Positions 25,371 to 38,834 of a stretch of DNA of 64,000 nucleotides are shown here, one piece after another (position 1 is the first letter of the stretch; every line of letters starts with the position of its first letter). The notes beneath the pieces were generated by a model. It saw only the letters and a program-made list of their open reading frames with translations, searched no databases and was not told the DNA's origin. Location: NCBI GenBank assembly GCA_943737045.1, contig CALSFV010000004.1, forward strand, positions 1,623,501 through 1,687,500. Reading direction: 5' to 3'. This DNA comes from Parapristionchus giblindavisi. Lineage: Eukaryota > Nematoda > Chromadorea > Rhabditida > Diplogasteridae. A program made the position numbers and the translations under genes.

Positions 25371-26652
25371 ATGAATGAGCGAAAAATTCTGAATAAGATA
25401 AACTATTTCAAAGTGGTCAATACGGCCAATATGCAAATTTAAATTCCAGTGCTCTATGTTTTTGGTACAAAACAATTCGTTGCAAGTCAAATTGTCAATG
25501 ATACTTATCGAGTGATATACTATGTGAAAGAGGAAAAAAATCTGAATGACACAAACTTCAGTTCATATCGATCTGTAACATTTTACTGCTGCTATAGTGA
25601 CCGAAGTACAAAAGTAGCTTTTACTCTGATATGGTCAAGATAACTTGAGAAATATGAAAATGAAAATGATACCTGTCGTGTCATATACCAAATGAAAGAG
25701 CGAAAAATTCTGAATAAGATAAACTATTTCAAAGTGGTCAATACGGCCAATATGCAAATTTATATTCCAGGCACTCTGTTTTTGGTACAAAACAATTCGT
25801 TACAAGTCAAATTGTCAATGATACTTATCGAGTGATATACTATGTGAAAGAGGAAAAAATTCTGAATGACACAAACTTCAGTTCATGTCGATCTGTAACA
25901 TTTTACTGCTGCTATAATGGCCGAAGTACAAAAGTAGCTTTTACTCTGATATGGTCAAGATAACTTGAGAACTATGAAAATGAAAATGATACTGCCGTGT
26001 CATATACCAAATGAAAGAGCGAAAAATTCTGAATAAGATAAACTATTTCAAAGTGGTCAATACGGCCAATATGCAAATTTAAATTCCAGTGCTCTCTGTT
26101 TTTGGTACAAAACAATTCGTTGCAAGTCAAATTGTCAATGATACTTATCGAGTGATATACTATGTGAAAGAGGAAAAAATTCTGAATGACACAAACTTCA
26201 GTTCATATCGATCTGTAACATTTTACTGCTGCTATAGTGACCGAAGTACAAAAGTAGCTTTTACTCTGATATGGTCAAGATATCTTGAGAAATATGAAAA
26301 TGAAAATGATACCTGCCGTGTCATATACCAAATGAAAGAGCGAAAAAAACTGAATAAGATAAACTATTTCAAAGTGGTCAATACGGCCAATATGCAAATT
26401 TATATTCCAGTGCTCTTTGTTTTTGGTACAAAACAATTCGTTACAAGTCAAATTATCAATGATACTTATCGCGTGATATACTATGTGAAAGAGGAAAAAA
26501 TTCTGAATGACACAAACTTCAGTTCATATCGATCTGTAACATTTTACTGCTGCTATAGTGACCGAAGTACAAAAGTAGCTTTTACTCTGTTATGGTCAAG
26601 ATAACTTGAGAAATATGAAAATGAAAATGATACCTGCCGTGTCATATACCAA

Positions 26653-29600
26653 ATGAAAGAGCGAAAAATTCTGAATAAGATAAACTATTTCAAAGTGGTC
26701 AATACGGCCAATATGCAAATTTATATTCCAGTGCTCTTTGTTTTTGGTACAAAACAATTCGTTACAAGTCAAATTGTCAATGATACTTATCGAGTGATAT
26801 ACTATGTGAAAGAGGAAAAAATTCTGAATGACACAAACTTCAGTTCATGTCGATCTGTAACATTTTACTGCTGCTATAATGACCGAAGTACAAAAGTAGC
26901 TTTTACTCTGTTATGGTCAAGATAACTTGAGAAATATGAAAATGAAAATGATACCTGCCGTGTCATATACCAAATGAAAGAGCGAAAAATTCTGAATAAG
27001 ATAAACTATTTCAAAGTGGTCAATACGGCCAATATGCAAATTTATATTCCAGTGCTCTTTGTTTTTGGTACAAAACAATTCGTTACAAGTCAAATTGTCA
27101 ATGATACTTATCGAGTGATATACTATGTGAAAGAGGAAAAAATTCTGAATGACACAAACTTCAGTTCATGTCGATCTGTAACATTTTACTGCTGCTATAA
27201 TGGCCGAAGTACAAAATTAGCTTTTACTCTGATATGGTCAAGATAACTTGAGAACTATGAAAAAGAAAATGATTCTGCCGTGTCATATACCAAATGAAAG
27301 AGCGAAAAATTCTGAATAAGATAAACTATTTCAAAGTGGTCAATACGGCCAATATGCAAATTTAAATTCCAGTGCTCTATGTATTTGGTACAAAACAATT
27401 CGTTGCAAGTCAAATTGTCAATGATACTTATCGAGTGATATATTATGTGAAAGAGGAAAAAATTCTGAATGACACAAACTTCAGTTCATGTCGATCTGTA
27501 ACATTTTACTGCTGCTATAATGGCCGAAGTACAAAATTAGCTTTTACTCTGATATGGTCAAGATAACTTGAGAACTATGAAAATGAAAATGATACTGCCG
27601 TGTCATATACCAAATGAAAGAGCGAAAAATTCTGAATAAGATAAACTATTTCAAAGTGGTCAATACGGCCAATATGCAAATTTAAATTCCAGTGCTCTAT
27701 GTTTTTGGTACAAAACAATTCGTTGCAAGTCAAATTGTCAATGATACTTATCGAGTGATATACTATGTGAAAGAGGAAAAAATTCTGAATGACACAAACT
27801 TCAGTTCATATCGATCTGTCACATTTTACTGCTGCTATAGTGACCGAAGTACAAAAGTAGCTTTTACTCTGATATGGTCAAGATAACTTGAGAAATATGA
27901 AAATGAAAATGATACCTGTCGTGTCATATACCAAATGAAAGAGCGAAAAATTCTGAATAAGATAAACTATTTCAAAGTGGTCAATACGGCCAATATGCAA
28001 ATTTATATTCCAGTGCTCTATGTTTTTGGTACAAAACAATTCGTTGCAAGTCAAATTGTCAATGATACTTATCGAGTGATATATTATGTGAAAGAGGAAA
28101 AAATTCTGAATGACACAAACTTCAGTTCATGTCGATCTGTAACATTTTACTGCTGCTATAATGGCCGAAGTACAAAATTAGCTTTTACTCTGATATGGTC
28201 AAGATAACTTGAGAACTATGAAAATGAAAATGATACTGCCGTGTCATATACCAAATGAAAGAGCGAAAAATTCTGAATAAGATAAACTATTTCAAAGTGG
28301 TCAATACGGCCAATATGCAAATTTTAAATTCCAGTGCTCTATGTTTTTGGTACAAAACAATTCGTTGCAAGTCAAATTGTCAATGATACTTATCGAGTGA
28401 TATACTATGTGAAAGAGGAAAAAATTCTGAATGACACAAACTTCAGTTCATATCGATCTGTCACATTTTACTGCTGCTATAGTGACCGAAGTACAAAAGT
28501 AGCTTTTACTCTGATATGGTCAAGATAACTTGAGAAATATGAAAATGAAAATGATACCTGTCGTGTCATATACCAAATGAAAGAGCGAAAAATTCTGAAT
28601 AAGATAAACTATTTCAAAGTGGTCAATACGGCCAATATGCAAATTTATATTCCAGGCACTCTGTTTTTGGTACAAAACAATTCGTTACAAGTCAAATTGT
28701 CAATGATACTTATCGAGTGATATACTATGTGAAAGAGGAAAAAATTCTGAATGACACAAACTTCAGTTCATATCGATCTGTAACATTTTACTGCTGCTAT
28801 AGTGACCGAAGTACAAAAGTAGCTTTTACTCTGTTATGGTCAAGATAACTTGAGAAATATGAAAATGAAAATGATACCTGCCGTGTCATATACCAAATGA
28901 AAGAGCGAAAAATTCTGAATAAGATAAACTATTTCAAAGTGGTCAATACGGCCAATATGCAAATTTATATTCCAGTGCTCTTTGTTTTTGGTACAAAACA
29001 ATTCGTTACAAGTCAAATTGTCAATGATACTTATCGAGTGATATACTATGTGAAAGAGGAAAAAATTCTGAATGACACAAACTTCAGTTCATATCGATCT
29101 GTCACATTTTACTGCTGCTATAGTGACCGAAGTACAAAAGTAGCTTTTACTCTGATATGGTCAAGATAACTTGAGAAATATGAAAATGAAAATGATACCT
29201 GTCGTGTCATATACCAAATGAAAGAGCGAAAAATTCTGAATAAGATAAACTATTTCAAAGTGGTCAATACGGCCAATATGCAAATTTATATTCCAGGCAC
29301 TCTGTTTTTGGTACAAAACAATTCGTTACAAGTCAAATTGTCAATGATACTTATCGAGTGATATACTATGTGAAAGAGGAAAAAATTCTGAATGACACAA
29401 ACTTCAGTTCATATCGATCTGTCACATTTTACTGCTGCTATAGTGACCGAAGTACAAAAGTAGCTTTTACTCTGATATGGTCAAGATAACTTGAGAAATA
29501 TGAAAATGAAAATGATACCTGTCGTGTCATATACCAAATGAAAGAGCGAAAAATTCTGAATAAGATAAACTATTTCAAAGTGGTCAATACGGCCAATATG

Positions 29601-32102
29601 CAAATTTATATTCCAGGCACTCTGTTTTTGGTACAAAACAATTCGTTACAAGTCAAATTGTCAATGATACTTATCGAGTGATATACTATGTGAAAGAGGA
29701 AAAAATTCTGAATGACACAAACTTCAGTTCATATCGATCTGTAACATTTTACTGCTGCTATAGTGACCGAAGTACAAAAGTAGCTTTTACTCTGTTATGG
29801 TCAAGATAACTTGAGAAATATGAAAATGAAAATGATACCTGCCGTGTCATATACCAAATTAAAGAGCGAAAAATTCTGAATAAGATAAACTATTTCAAAG
29901 TGGTCAATACGGCCAATATGCAAATTTATATTCCAGTGCTCTTTGTTTTTGGTACAAAACAATTCGTTACAAGTCAAATTGTCAATGATACTTATCGAGT
30001 GATATACTATGTGAAAGAGGAAAAAATTCTGAATGACACAAACTTCAGTTCATATCGATCTGTAACATTTTACTGCTGCTATAGTGACCGAAGTACAAAA
30101 GTAGCTTTTACTCTGTTATGGTCAAGATAACTTGAGAAATATGAAAATGAAAATGATACCTGCCGTGTCATATACCAAATGAAAGAGCGAAAAATTCTGA
30201 ATAAGATAAACTATTTCAAAGTGGTCAATACGGCCAATATGCAAATTTATATTCCAGTGCTCTTTGTTTTTGGTACAAAACAATTCGTTACAAGTCAAAT
30301 TGTCAATGATACTTATCGAGTGATATACTATGTGAAAGAGGAAAAAATTCTGAATGACACAAACTTCAGTTCATATCGATCTGTCACATTTTACTGCTGC
30401 TATAGTGACCGAAGTACAAAAGTAGCTTTTACTCTGATATGGTCAAGATAACTTGAGAAATATGAAAATGAAAATGATACCTGTCGTGTCATATACCAAA
30501 TGAAAGAGCGAAAAATTCTGAATAAGATAAACTATTTCAAAGTGGTCAATACGGCCAATATGCAAATTTATATTCCAGGCACTCTGTTTTTGGTACAAAA
30601 CAATTCGTTACAAGTCAAATTGTCAATGATACTTATCGAGTGATATACTATGTGAAAGAGGAAAAAATTCTGAATGACACAAACTTCAGTTCATATCGAT
30701 CTGTAACATTTTACTGCTGCTATAGTGACCGAAGTACAAAAGTAGCTTTTACTCTGTTATGGTCAAGATAACTTGAGAAATATGAAAATGAAAATGATAC
30801 CTGCCGTGTCATATACCAAATGAAAGAGCGAAAAATTCTGAATAAGATAAACTATTTCAAAGTGGTCAATACGGGCAATATGCAAATTTATATTCCAGTG
30901 CTCTTTGTTTTTGGTACAAAACAATTCGTTACAAGTCAAATTGTCAATGATACTTATCGAGTGATATACTATGTGAAAGAGGAAAAAATTCTGAATGACA
31001 CAAACTTCAGTTCATATCGATCTGTAACATTTTACTGCTGCTATAGTGACCGAAGTACAAAAGTAGCTTTTACTCTGTTATGGTCAAGATAACTTGAGAA
31101 ATATGAAAATGAAAATGATACCTGCCGTGTCATATACCAAATGAAAGAGCGAAAAATTCTGAATAAGATAAACTATTTCAAAGTGGTCAATACGGTCAAT
31201 ATGCAAATTTATATTCCAGTGCTCTTTGTTTTTGGTACAAAACAATTCGTTACAAGTCAAATTGTCAATGATACTTATCGAGTGATATACTATGTGAAAG
31301 AGGAAAAAATTCTGAATGACACAAACTTCAGTTCATATCGATCTGTCACATTTTACTGCTGCTATAGTGACCGAAGTACAAAAGTAGCTTTTACTCTGAT
31401 ATGGTCAAGATAACTTGGGAAATATGAAAATGAAAATGATACCTGTCGTGTCATATACCAAATGAAAGAGCGAAAAATTCTGAATAAGATAAACTATTTC
31501 AAAGTGGTCAATACGGCCAATATGCAAATTTATATTCCAGGCACTCTGTTTTTGGTACAAAACAATTCGTTACAAGTCAAATTGTCAATGATACTTATCG
31601 AGTGATATACTATGTGAAAGAGGAAAAAATTCTGAATGACACAAACTTCAGTTCATATCGATCTGTAACATTTTACTGCTGCTATAGTGACCGAAGTACA
31701 AAAGTAGCTTTTACTCTGTTATGGTCAAGATAACTTGAGAAATATGAAAATGAAAATGATACCTGCCGTGTCATATACCAAATGAAAGAGCGAAAAATTC
31801 TGAATAAGATAAACTATTTCAAAGTGGTCAATACGGCCAATATGCAAATTTATATTCCAGTGCTCTTTGTTTTTGGTACAAAACAATTCGTTACAAGTCA
31901 AATTGTCAATGATACTTATCGAGTGATATACTATGTGAAAGAGGAAAAAATTCTGAATGACACAAACTTCAGTTCATATCGATCTGTAACATTTTACTGC
32001 TGCTATAGTGACCGAAGTACAAAAGTAGCTTTTACTCTGTTATGGTCAAGATAACTTGAGAAATATGAAAATGAAAATGATACCTGCCGTGTCATATACC
32101 AA
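26653..32102. repeat. Super-repeat copy 1 (17 monomers, 5,450 bp)
   Basis: The units anchored at 26,653, 26,974, 27,294, 27,614, 27,935 and 28,255 recur in order at 32,103, 32,424, 32,744, 33,064, 33,385 and 33,705, a constant offset of 5,450 bp. The offset drops to 5,449 after the extra T near 28,322. Further on, units from 29,858 match those from 34,346 at an offset of 4,488 bp, including the shared ACTTGGGAAATATG variant. Confidence 0.82.
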
Positions 32103-35100
32103 ATGAAAGAGCGAAAAATTCTGAATAAGATAAACTATTTCAAAGTGGTCAATACGGCCAATATGCAAATTTATATTCCAGTGCTCTTTGTTTTTGGTAC
32201 AAAACAATTCGTTACAAGTCAAATTGTCAATGATACTTATCGAGTGATATACTATGTGAAAGAGGAAAAAATTCTGAATGACACAAACTTCAGTTCATGT
32301 CGATCTGTAACATTTTACTGCTGCTATAATGACCGAAGTACAAAAGTAGCTTTTACTCTGTTATGGTCAAGATAACTTGATAAATATGAAAATGAAAATG
32401 ATACCTGCCGTGTCATATACCAAATGAAAGAGCGAAAAATTCTGAATAAGATAAACTATTTCAAAGTGGTCAATACGGCCAATATGCAAATTTATATTCC
32501 AGTGCTCTTTGTTTTTGGTACAAAACAATTCGTTACAAGTCAAATTGTCAATGATACTTATCGAGTGATATACTATGTGAAAGAGGAAAAAATTCTGAAT
32601 GACACAAACTTCAGTTCATGTCGATCTGTAACATTTTACTGCTGCTATAATGGCCGAAGTACAAAATTAGCTTTTACTCTGATATGGTCAAGATAACTTG
32701 AGAACTATGAAAATGAAAATGATACTGCCGTGTCATATACCAAATGAAAGAGCGAAAAATTCTGAATAAGATAAACTATTTCAAAGTGGTCAATACGGCC
32801 AATATGCAAATTTAAATTCCAGTGCTCTATGTTTTTGGTACAAAACAATTCGTTGCAAGTCAAATTGTCAATGATACTTATCGAGTGATATATTATGTGA
32901 AAGAGGAAAAAATTCTGAATGACACAAACTTCAGTTCATGTCGATCTGTAACATTTTACTGCTGCTATAATGGCCGAAGTACAAAATTAGCTTTTACTCT
33001 GATATGGTCAAGATAACTTGAGAACTATGAAAATGAAAATGATACTGCCGTGTCATATACCAAATGAAAGAGCGAAAAATTCTGAATAAGATAAACTATT
33101 TCAAAGTGGTCAATACGGCCAATATGCAAATTTAAATTCCAGTGCTCTATGTTTTTGGTACAAAACAATTCGTTGCAAGTCAAATTGTCAATGATACTTA
33201 TCGAGTGATATACTATGTGAAAGAGGAAAAAATTCTGAATGACACAAACTTCAGTTCATATCGATCTGTCACATTTTACTGCTGCTATAGTGACCGAAGT
33301 ACAAAAGTAGCTTTTACTCTGATATGGTCAAGATAACTTGAGAAATATGAAAATGAAAATGATACCTGTCGTGTCATATACCAAATGAAAGAGCGAAAAA
33401 TTCTGAATAAGATAAACTATTTCAAAGTGGTCAATACGGCCAATATGCAAATTTATATTCCAGTGCTCTATGTTTTTGGTACAAAACAATTCGTTGCAAG
33501 TCAAATTGTCAATGATACTTATCGAGTGATATATTATGTGAAAGAGGAAAAAATTCTGAATGACACAAACTTCAGTTCATGTCGATCTGTAACATTTTAC
33601 TGCTGCTATAATGGCCGAAGTACAAAATTAGCTTTTACTCTGATATGGTCAAGATAACTTGAGAACTATGAAAATGAAAATGATACTGCCGTGTCATATA
33701 CCAAATGAAAGAGCGAAAAATTCTGAATAAGATAAACTATTTCAAAGTGGTCAATACGGCCAATATGCAAATTTAAATTCCAGTGCTCTATGTTTTTGGT
33801 ACAAAACAATTCGTTGCAAGTCAAATTGTCAATGATACTTATCGAGTGATATACTATGTGAAAGAGGAAAAAATTCTGAATGACACAAACTTCAGTTCAT
33901 ATCGATCTGTCACATTTTACTGCTGCTATAGTGACCGAAGTACAAAAGTAGCTTTTACTCTGATATGGTCAAGATAACTTGAGAAATATGAAAATGAAAA
34001 TGATACCTGTCGTGTCATATACCAAATGAAAGAGCGAAAAATTCTGAATAAGATAAACTATTTCAAAGTGGTCAATACGGCCAATATGCAAATTTATATT
34101 CCAGGCACTCTGTTTTTGGTACAAAACAATTCGTTACAAGTCAAATTGTCAATGATACTTATCGAGTGATATACTATGTGAAAGAGGAAAAAATTCTGAA
34201 TGACACAAACTTCAGTTCATATCGATCTGTAACATTTTACTGCTGCTATAGTGACCGAAGTACAAAAGTAGCTTTTACTCTGTTATGGTCAAGATAACTT
34301 GAGAAATATGAAAATGAAAATGATACCTGCCGTGTCATATACCAAATGAAAGAGCGAAAAATTCTGAATAAGATAAACTATTTCAAAGTGGTCAATACGG
34401 CCAATATGCAAATTTATATTCCAGTGCTCTTTGTTTTTGGTACAAAACAATTCGTTACAAGTCAAATTGTCAATGATACTTATCGAGTGATATACTATGT
34501 GAAAGAGGAAAAAATTCTGAATGACACAAACTTCAGTTCATATCGATCTGTAACATTTTACTGCTGCTATAGTGACCGAAGTACAAAAGTAGCTTTTACT
34601 CTGTTATGGTCAAGATAACTTGAGAAATATGAAAATGAAAATGATACCTGCCGTGTCATATACCAAATGAAAGAGCGAAAAATTCTGAATAAGATAAACT
34701 ATTTCAAAGTGGTCAATACGGCCAATATGCAAATTTATATTCCAGTGCTCTTTGTTTTTGGTACAAAACAATTCGTTACAAGTCAAATTGTCAATGATAC
34801 TTATCGAGTGATATACTATGTGAAAGAGGAAAAAATTCTGAATGACACAAACTTCAGTTCATATCGATCTGTCACATTTTACTGCTGCTATAGTGACCGA
34901 AGTACAAAAGTAGCTTTTACTCTGATATGGTCAAGATAACTTGAGAAATATGAAAATGAAAATGATACCTGTCGTGTCATATACCAAATGAAAGAGCGAA
35001 AAATTCTGAATAAGATAAACTATTTCAAAGTGGTCAATACGGCCAATATGCAAATTTATATTCCAGGCACTCTGTTTTTGGTACAAAACAATTCGTTACA

Positions 35101-36911
35101 AGTCAAATTGTCAATGATACTTATCGAGTGATATACTATGTGAAAGAGGAAAAAATTCTGAATGACACAAACTTCAGTTCATATCGATCTGTAACATTTT
35201 ACTGCTGCTATAGTGACCGAAGTACAAAAGTAGCTTTTACTCTGTTATGGTCAAGATAACTTGAGAAATATGAAAATGAAAATGATACCTGCCGTGTCAT
35301 ATACCAAATGAAAGAGCGAAAAATTCTGAATAAGATAAACTATTTCAAAGTGGTCAATACGGCCAATATGCAAATTTATATTCCAGTGCTCTTTGTTTTT
35401 GGTACAAAACAATTCGTTACAAGTCAAATTGTCAATGATACTTATCGAGTGATATACTATGTGAAAGAGGAAAAAATTCTGAATGACACAAACTTCAGTT
35501 CATATCGATCTGTAACATTTTACTGCTGCTATAGTGACCGAAGTACAAAAGTAGCTTTTACTCTGTTATGGTCAAGATAACTTGAGAAATATGAAAATGA
35601 AAATGATACCTGCCGTGTCATATACCAAATGAAAGAGCGAAAAATTCTGAATAAGATAAACTATTTCAAAGTGGTCAATACGGCCAATATGCAAATTTAT
35701 ATTCCAGTGCTCTTTGTTTTTGGTACAAAACAATTCGTTACAAGTCAAATTGTCAATGATACTTATCGAGTGATATACTATGTGAAAGAGGAAAAAATTC
35801 TGAATGACACAAACTTCAGTTCATATCGATCTGTCACATTTTACTGCTGCTATAGTGACCGAAGTACAAAAGTAGCTTTTACTCTGATATGGTCAAGATA
35901 ACTTGGGAAATATGAAAATGAAAATGATACCTGTCGTGTCATATACCAAATGAAAGAGCGAAAAATTCTGAATAAGATAAACTATTTCAAAGTGGTCAAT
36001 ACGGCCAATATGCAAATTTATATTCCAGGCACTCTGTTTTTGGTACAAAACAATTCGTTACAAGTCAAATTGTCAATGATACTTATCGAGTGATATACTA
36101 TGTGAAAGAGGAAAAAATTCTGAATGACACAAACTTCAGTTCATATCGATCTGTAACATTTTACTGCTGCTATAGTGACCGAAGTACAAAAGTAGCTTTT
36201 ACTCTGTTATGGTCAAGATAACTTGAGAAATATGAAAATGAAAATGATACCTGCCGTGTCATATACCAAATGAAAGAGCGAAAAATTCTGAATAAGATAA
36301 ACTATTTCAAAGTGGTCAATACGGCCAATATGCAAATTTATATTCCAGTGCTCTTTGTTTTTGGTACAAAACAATTCGTTACAAGTCAAATTGTCAATGA
36401 TACTTATCGAGTGATATACTATGTGAAAGAGGAAAAAATTCTGAATGACACAAACTTCAGTTCATATCGATCTGTAACATTTTACTGCTGCTATAGTGAC
36501 CGAAGTACAAAAGTAGCTTTTACTCTGTTATGGTCAAGATAACTTGAGAAATATGAAAATGAAAATGATACCTGCCGTGTCATATACCAAATGAAAGAGC
36601 GAAAAATTCTGAATAAGATAAACTATTTCAAAGTGGTCAATACGGCCAATATGCAAATTTATATTCCAGTGCTCTTTGTTTTTGGTACAAAACAATTCGT
36701 TACAAGTCAAATTGTCAATGATACTTATCGAGTGATATATTATGTGAAAGAGGAAAAAATTCTGAATGACACAAACTTCAGTTCATGTCGATCTGTAACA
36801 TTTTACTGCTGCTATAATGACCGAAGTACAAAAGTAGCTTTTACTCTGATATGGTCAAGATATCTTGAGAAATATGAAAATGAAAATGATACCTGCCGTG
36901 TCATATACCAA
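32103..36911. repeat. Super-repeat copy 2 (15 monomers, ~4.8 kb)
   Basis: This is the downstream counterpart of the block starting at 26,653. The two offsets (5,449-5,450 at the start, 4,488 at the end) differ by 961-962 bp, the size of one GGCACTCTG-marked 3-mer. Copy 2 therefore has one fewer 3-mer than copy 1. It ends where the unit anchored at 36,591 gains an AAGATATC tail that its counterpart at 32,103 lacks. Confidence 0.8.
34026..34987. repeat. 962-bp 3-mer HOR unit
   Basis: The order is a GGCACTCTG unit with a CTCTGTTATGG tail (320 bp), a TGCTCTTTG unit with CTCTGTTATGG (321 bp), and a TGCTCTTTG unit with CTGTCACATTT and CTCTGATATGG (321 bp). It is repeated at 34,988-35,949. Related units run from 28,577 to 31,461. 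Confidence 0.82.
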
Positions 36912-37184
36912 ATGAAAGAGCGAAAAATACTGAATAAGATAAACTATTTCAAAGTGGTCAATACGGCCAATATGCAAATTTATATTCCAGTGCTCTTTGT
37001 TTTTGGTACAAAACAATTCGTTACAAGTCAAATTGTCAATGATACTTATCGAGTGATATACTATGTGAAAGAGGAAAAAATTCTGAATGACACAAACTTC
37101 AGTTCATGTCGATCTGTAACATTTTACTGCTGCTATAATGGCCGAAGTACAAAATTAGCTTTTACTCTGATATGGTCAAGATAA
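36591..37184 (+). other. Longest open frame in the array (197 codons), probably non-coding
   Basis: This is one of two 197-codon frames (the other is 42,685-43,278). It crosses a monomer boundary because AAGATAAC has become AAGATATC near 36,859, replacing the usual in-frame TAA. The conceptual product is simply the 107-residue satellite translation repeated, with 107 + 90 residues. No signal peptide or catalytic motif is evident. I see no promoter, start context or intron signal, and the same frame in neighbouring copies is interrupted. I do not call it a gene. Confidence 0.6.
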
Positions 37185-38617
37185 CTTGAGAACTATGAAA
37201 ATGAAAATGATACTGCCGTGTCATATACCAAATGAAAGAGCGAAAAATTCTGAATAAGATAAACTATTTCAAAGTGGTCAATACGGCCAATATGCAAATT
37301 TAAATTCCAGTGCTCTATGTTTTTGGTACAAAACAATTCGTTGCAAGTCAAATTGTCAATGATACTTATCGAGTGATATACTATGTGAAAGAGGAAAAAA
37401 TTCTGAATGACACAAACTTCAGTTCATATCGATCTGTAACATTTTACTGCTGCTATAGTGACCGAAGTACAAAAGTAGCTTTTACTCTGATATGGTCAAG
37501 ATAACTTGAGAAATATGAAAATGAAAATGATACCTGTCGTGTCATATACCAAATGAAAGAGCGAAAAATTCTGAATAAGATAAACTATTTCAAAGTGGTC
37601 AATACGGCCAATATGCAAATTTATATTCCAGGCACTCTGTTTTTGGTACAAAACAATTCGTTACAAGTCAAATTATCAATGATACTTATCGAGTGATATA
37701 CTATGTGAAAGAGGAAAAAATTCTGAATGACACAAACTTCAGTTCATGTCGATCTGTAACATTTTACTGCTGCTATAATGACCGAAGTACAAAAGTAGCT
37801 TTTACTCTGATATGGTCAAGATAACTTGAGAACTATGAAAATGAAAATGATACCTGCCGTGTCATATACCAAATGAATGAGCGAAAAATTCTGAATAAGA
37901 TAAACTATTTCAAAGTGGTCAATACGGCCAATATGCAAATTTAAATTCCAGTGCTCTATGTTTTTGGTACAAAACAATTCGTTGCAAGTCAAATTGTCAA
38001 TGATACTTATCGAGTGATATACTATGTGAAAGAGGAAAAAATTCTGAATGACACAAACTTCAGTTCATATCGATCTGTAACATTTTACTGCTGCTATAGT
38101 GACCGAAGTACAAAAGTAGCTTTTACTCTGATATGGTCAAGATAACTTGAGAAATATGAAAATGAAAATGATACCTGTCGTGTCATATACCAAATGAAAG
38201 AGCGAAAAATTCTGAATAAGATAAACTATTTCAAAGTGGTCAATACGGCCAATATGCAAATTTATATTCCAGGCACTCTGTTTTTGGTACAAAACAATTC
38301 GTTACAAGTCAAATTGTCAATGATACTTATCGAGTGATATACTATGTGAAAGAGGAAAAAATTCTGAATGACACAAACTTCAGTTCATGTCGATCTGTAA
38401 CATTTTACTGCTGCTATAATGACCGAAGTACAAAAGTAGCTTTTACTCTGATATGGTCAAGATAACTTGAGAACTATGAAAATGAAAATGATACCTGCCG
38501 TGTCATATACCAAATGAAAGAGCGAAAAATTCTGAATAAGATAAACTATTTCAAAGTGGTCAATACGGCCAATATGCAAATTTAAATTCCAGTGCTCTCT
38601 GTTTTTGGTACAAAACA

Positions 38618-38634
38618 ATTCGTTGCAAGTCAAA
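38618..38634. promoter_or_regulatory. CENP-B-box-like half motif (representative)
   Basis: ATTCGTTGCAAGTCAAA can be compared with the core CENP-B box pattern NTTCGNNNNANNCGGGN. The TTCG and the central A match (5 of 9 fixed positions) and TTG-A also agrees with the human consensus, but CGGG is replaced by TCAA. The motif recurs in essentially every monomer, 105 bp after the anchor, as TTCGTTAC or TTCGTTGC. It sits in a short inverted repeat, ACAATT at 38,615-38,620 and AATTGT at 38,633-38,638. Binding is not shown and the match is only partial. Confidence 0.25.
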
Positions 38635-38834
38635 TTGTCAATGATACTTATCGAGTGATATACTATGTGAAAGAGGAAAAAATTCTGAATGACACAAACT
38701 TCAGTTCATATCGATCTGTAACATTTTACTGCTGCTATAGTGACCGAAGTACAAAAGTAGCTTTTACTCTGATATGGTCAAGATAACTTGAGAACTATGA
38801 AAATGAAAATGATACCTGCCGTGTCATATACCAA

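Larger units (their letters stand above)
25371..37231. repeat. Domain 5: 3-mer repeats inside a ~5.4-kb super-repeat
   Basis: Thirty-seven monomers have anchors from 25,371 to 36,912. Frequent forms are ATGAATGAGCG at 25,371; GATACTGCCG (1-bp deletion) upstream of 26,011, 27,614, 28,255, 32,744, 33,064, 33,705 and 37,232; ACAAAATTAGC with ATGGCCG; CTGTCACATTT; and CTCTGTTATGG. GGCACTCTG units recur every 961-963 bp at 28,577, 29,538, 30,500 and 31,462, and again at 34,026, 34,988 and 35,950. GGTTAAC tails are absent. Private changes include AAATTTTAAATT (extra T, near 28,322), ATTAAAGAGCG replacing the anchor ATG at 29,858, and ACTTGGGAAATATG near 31,412 and 35,900. Confidence 0.9.
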
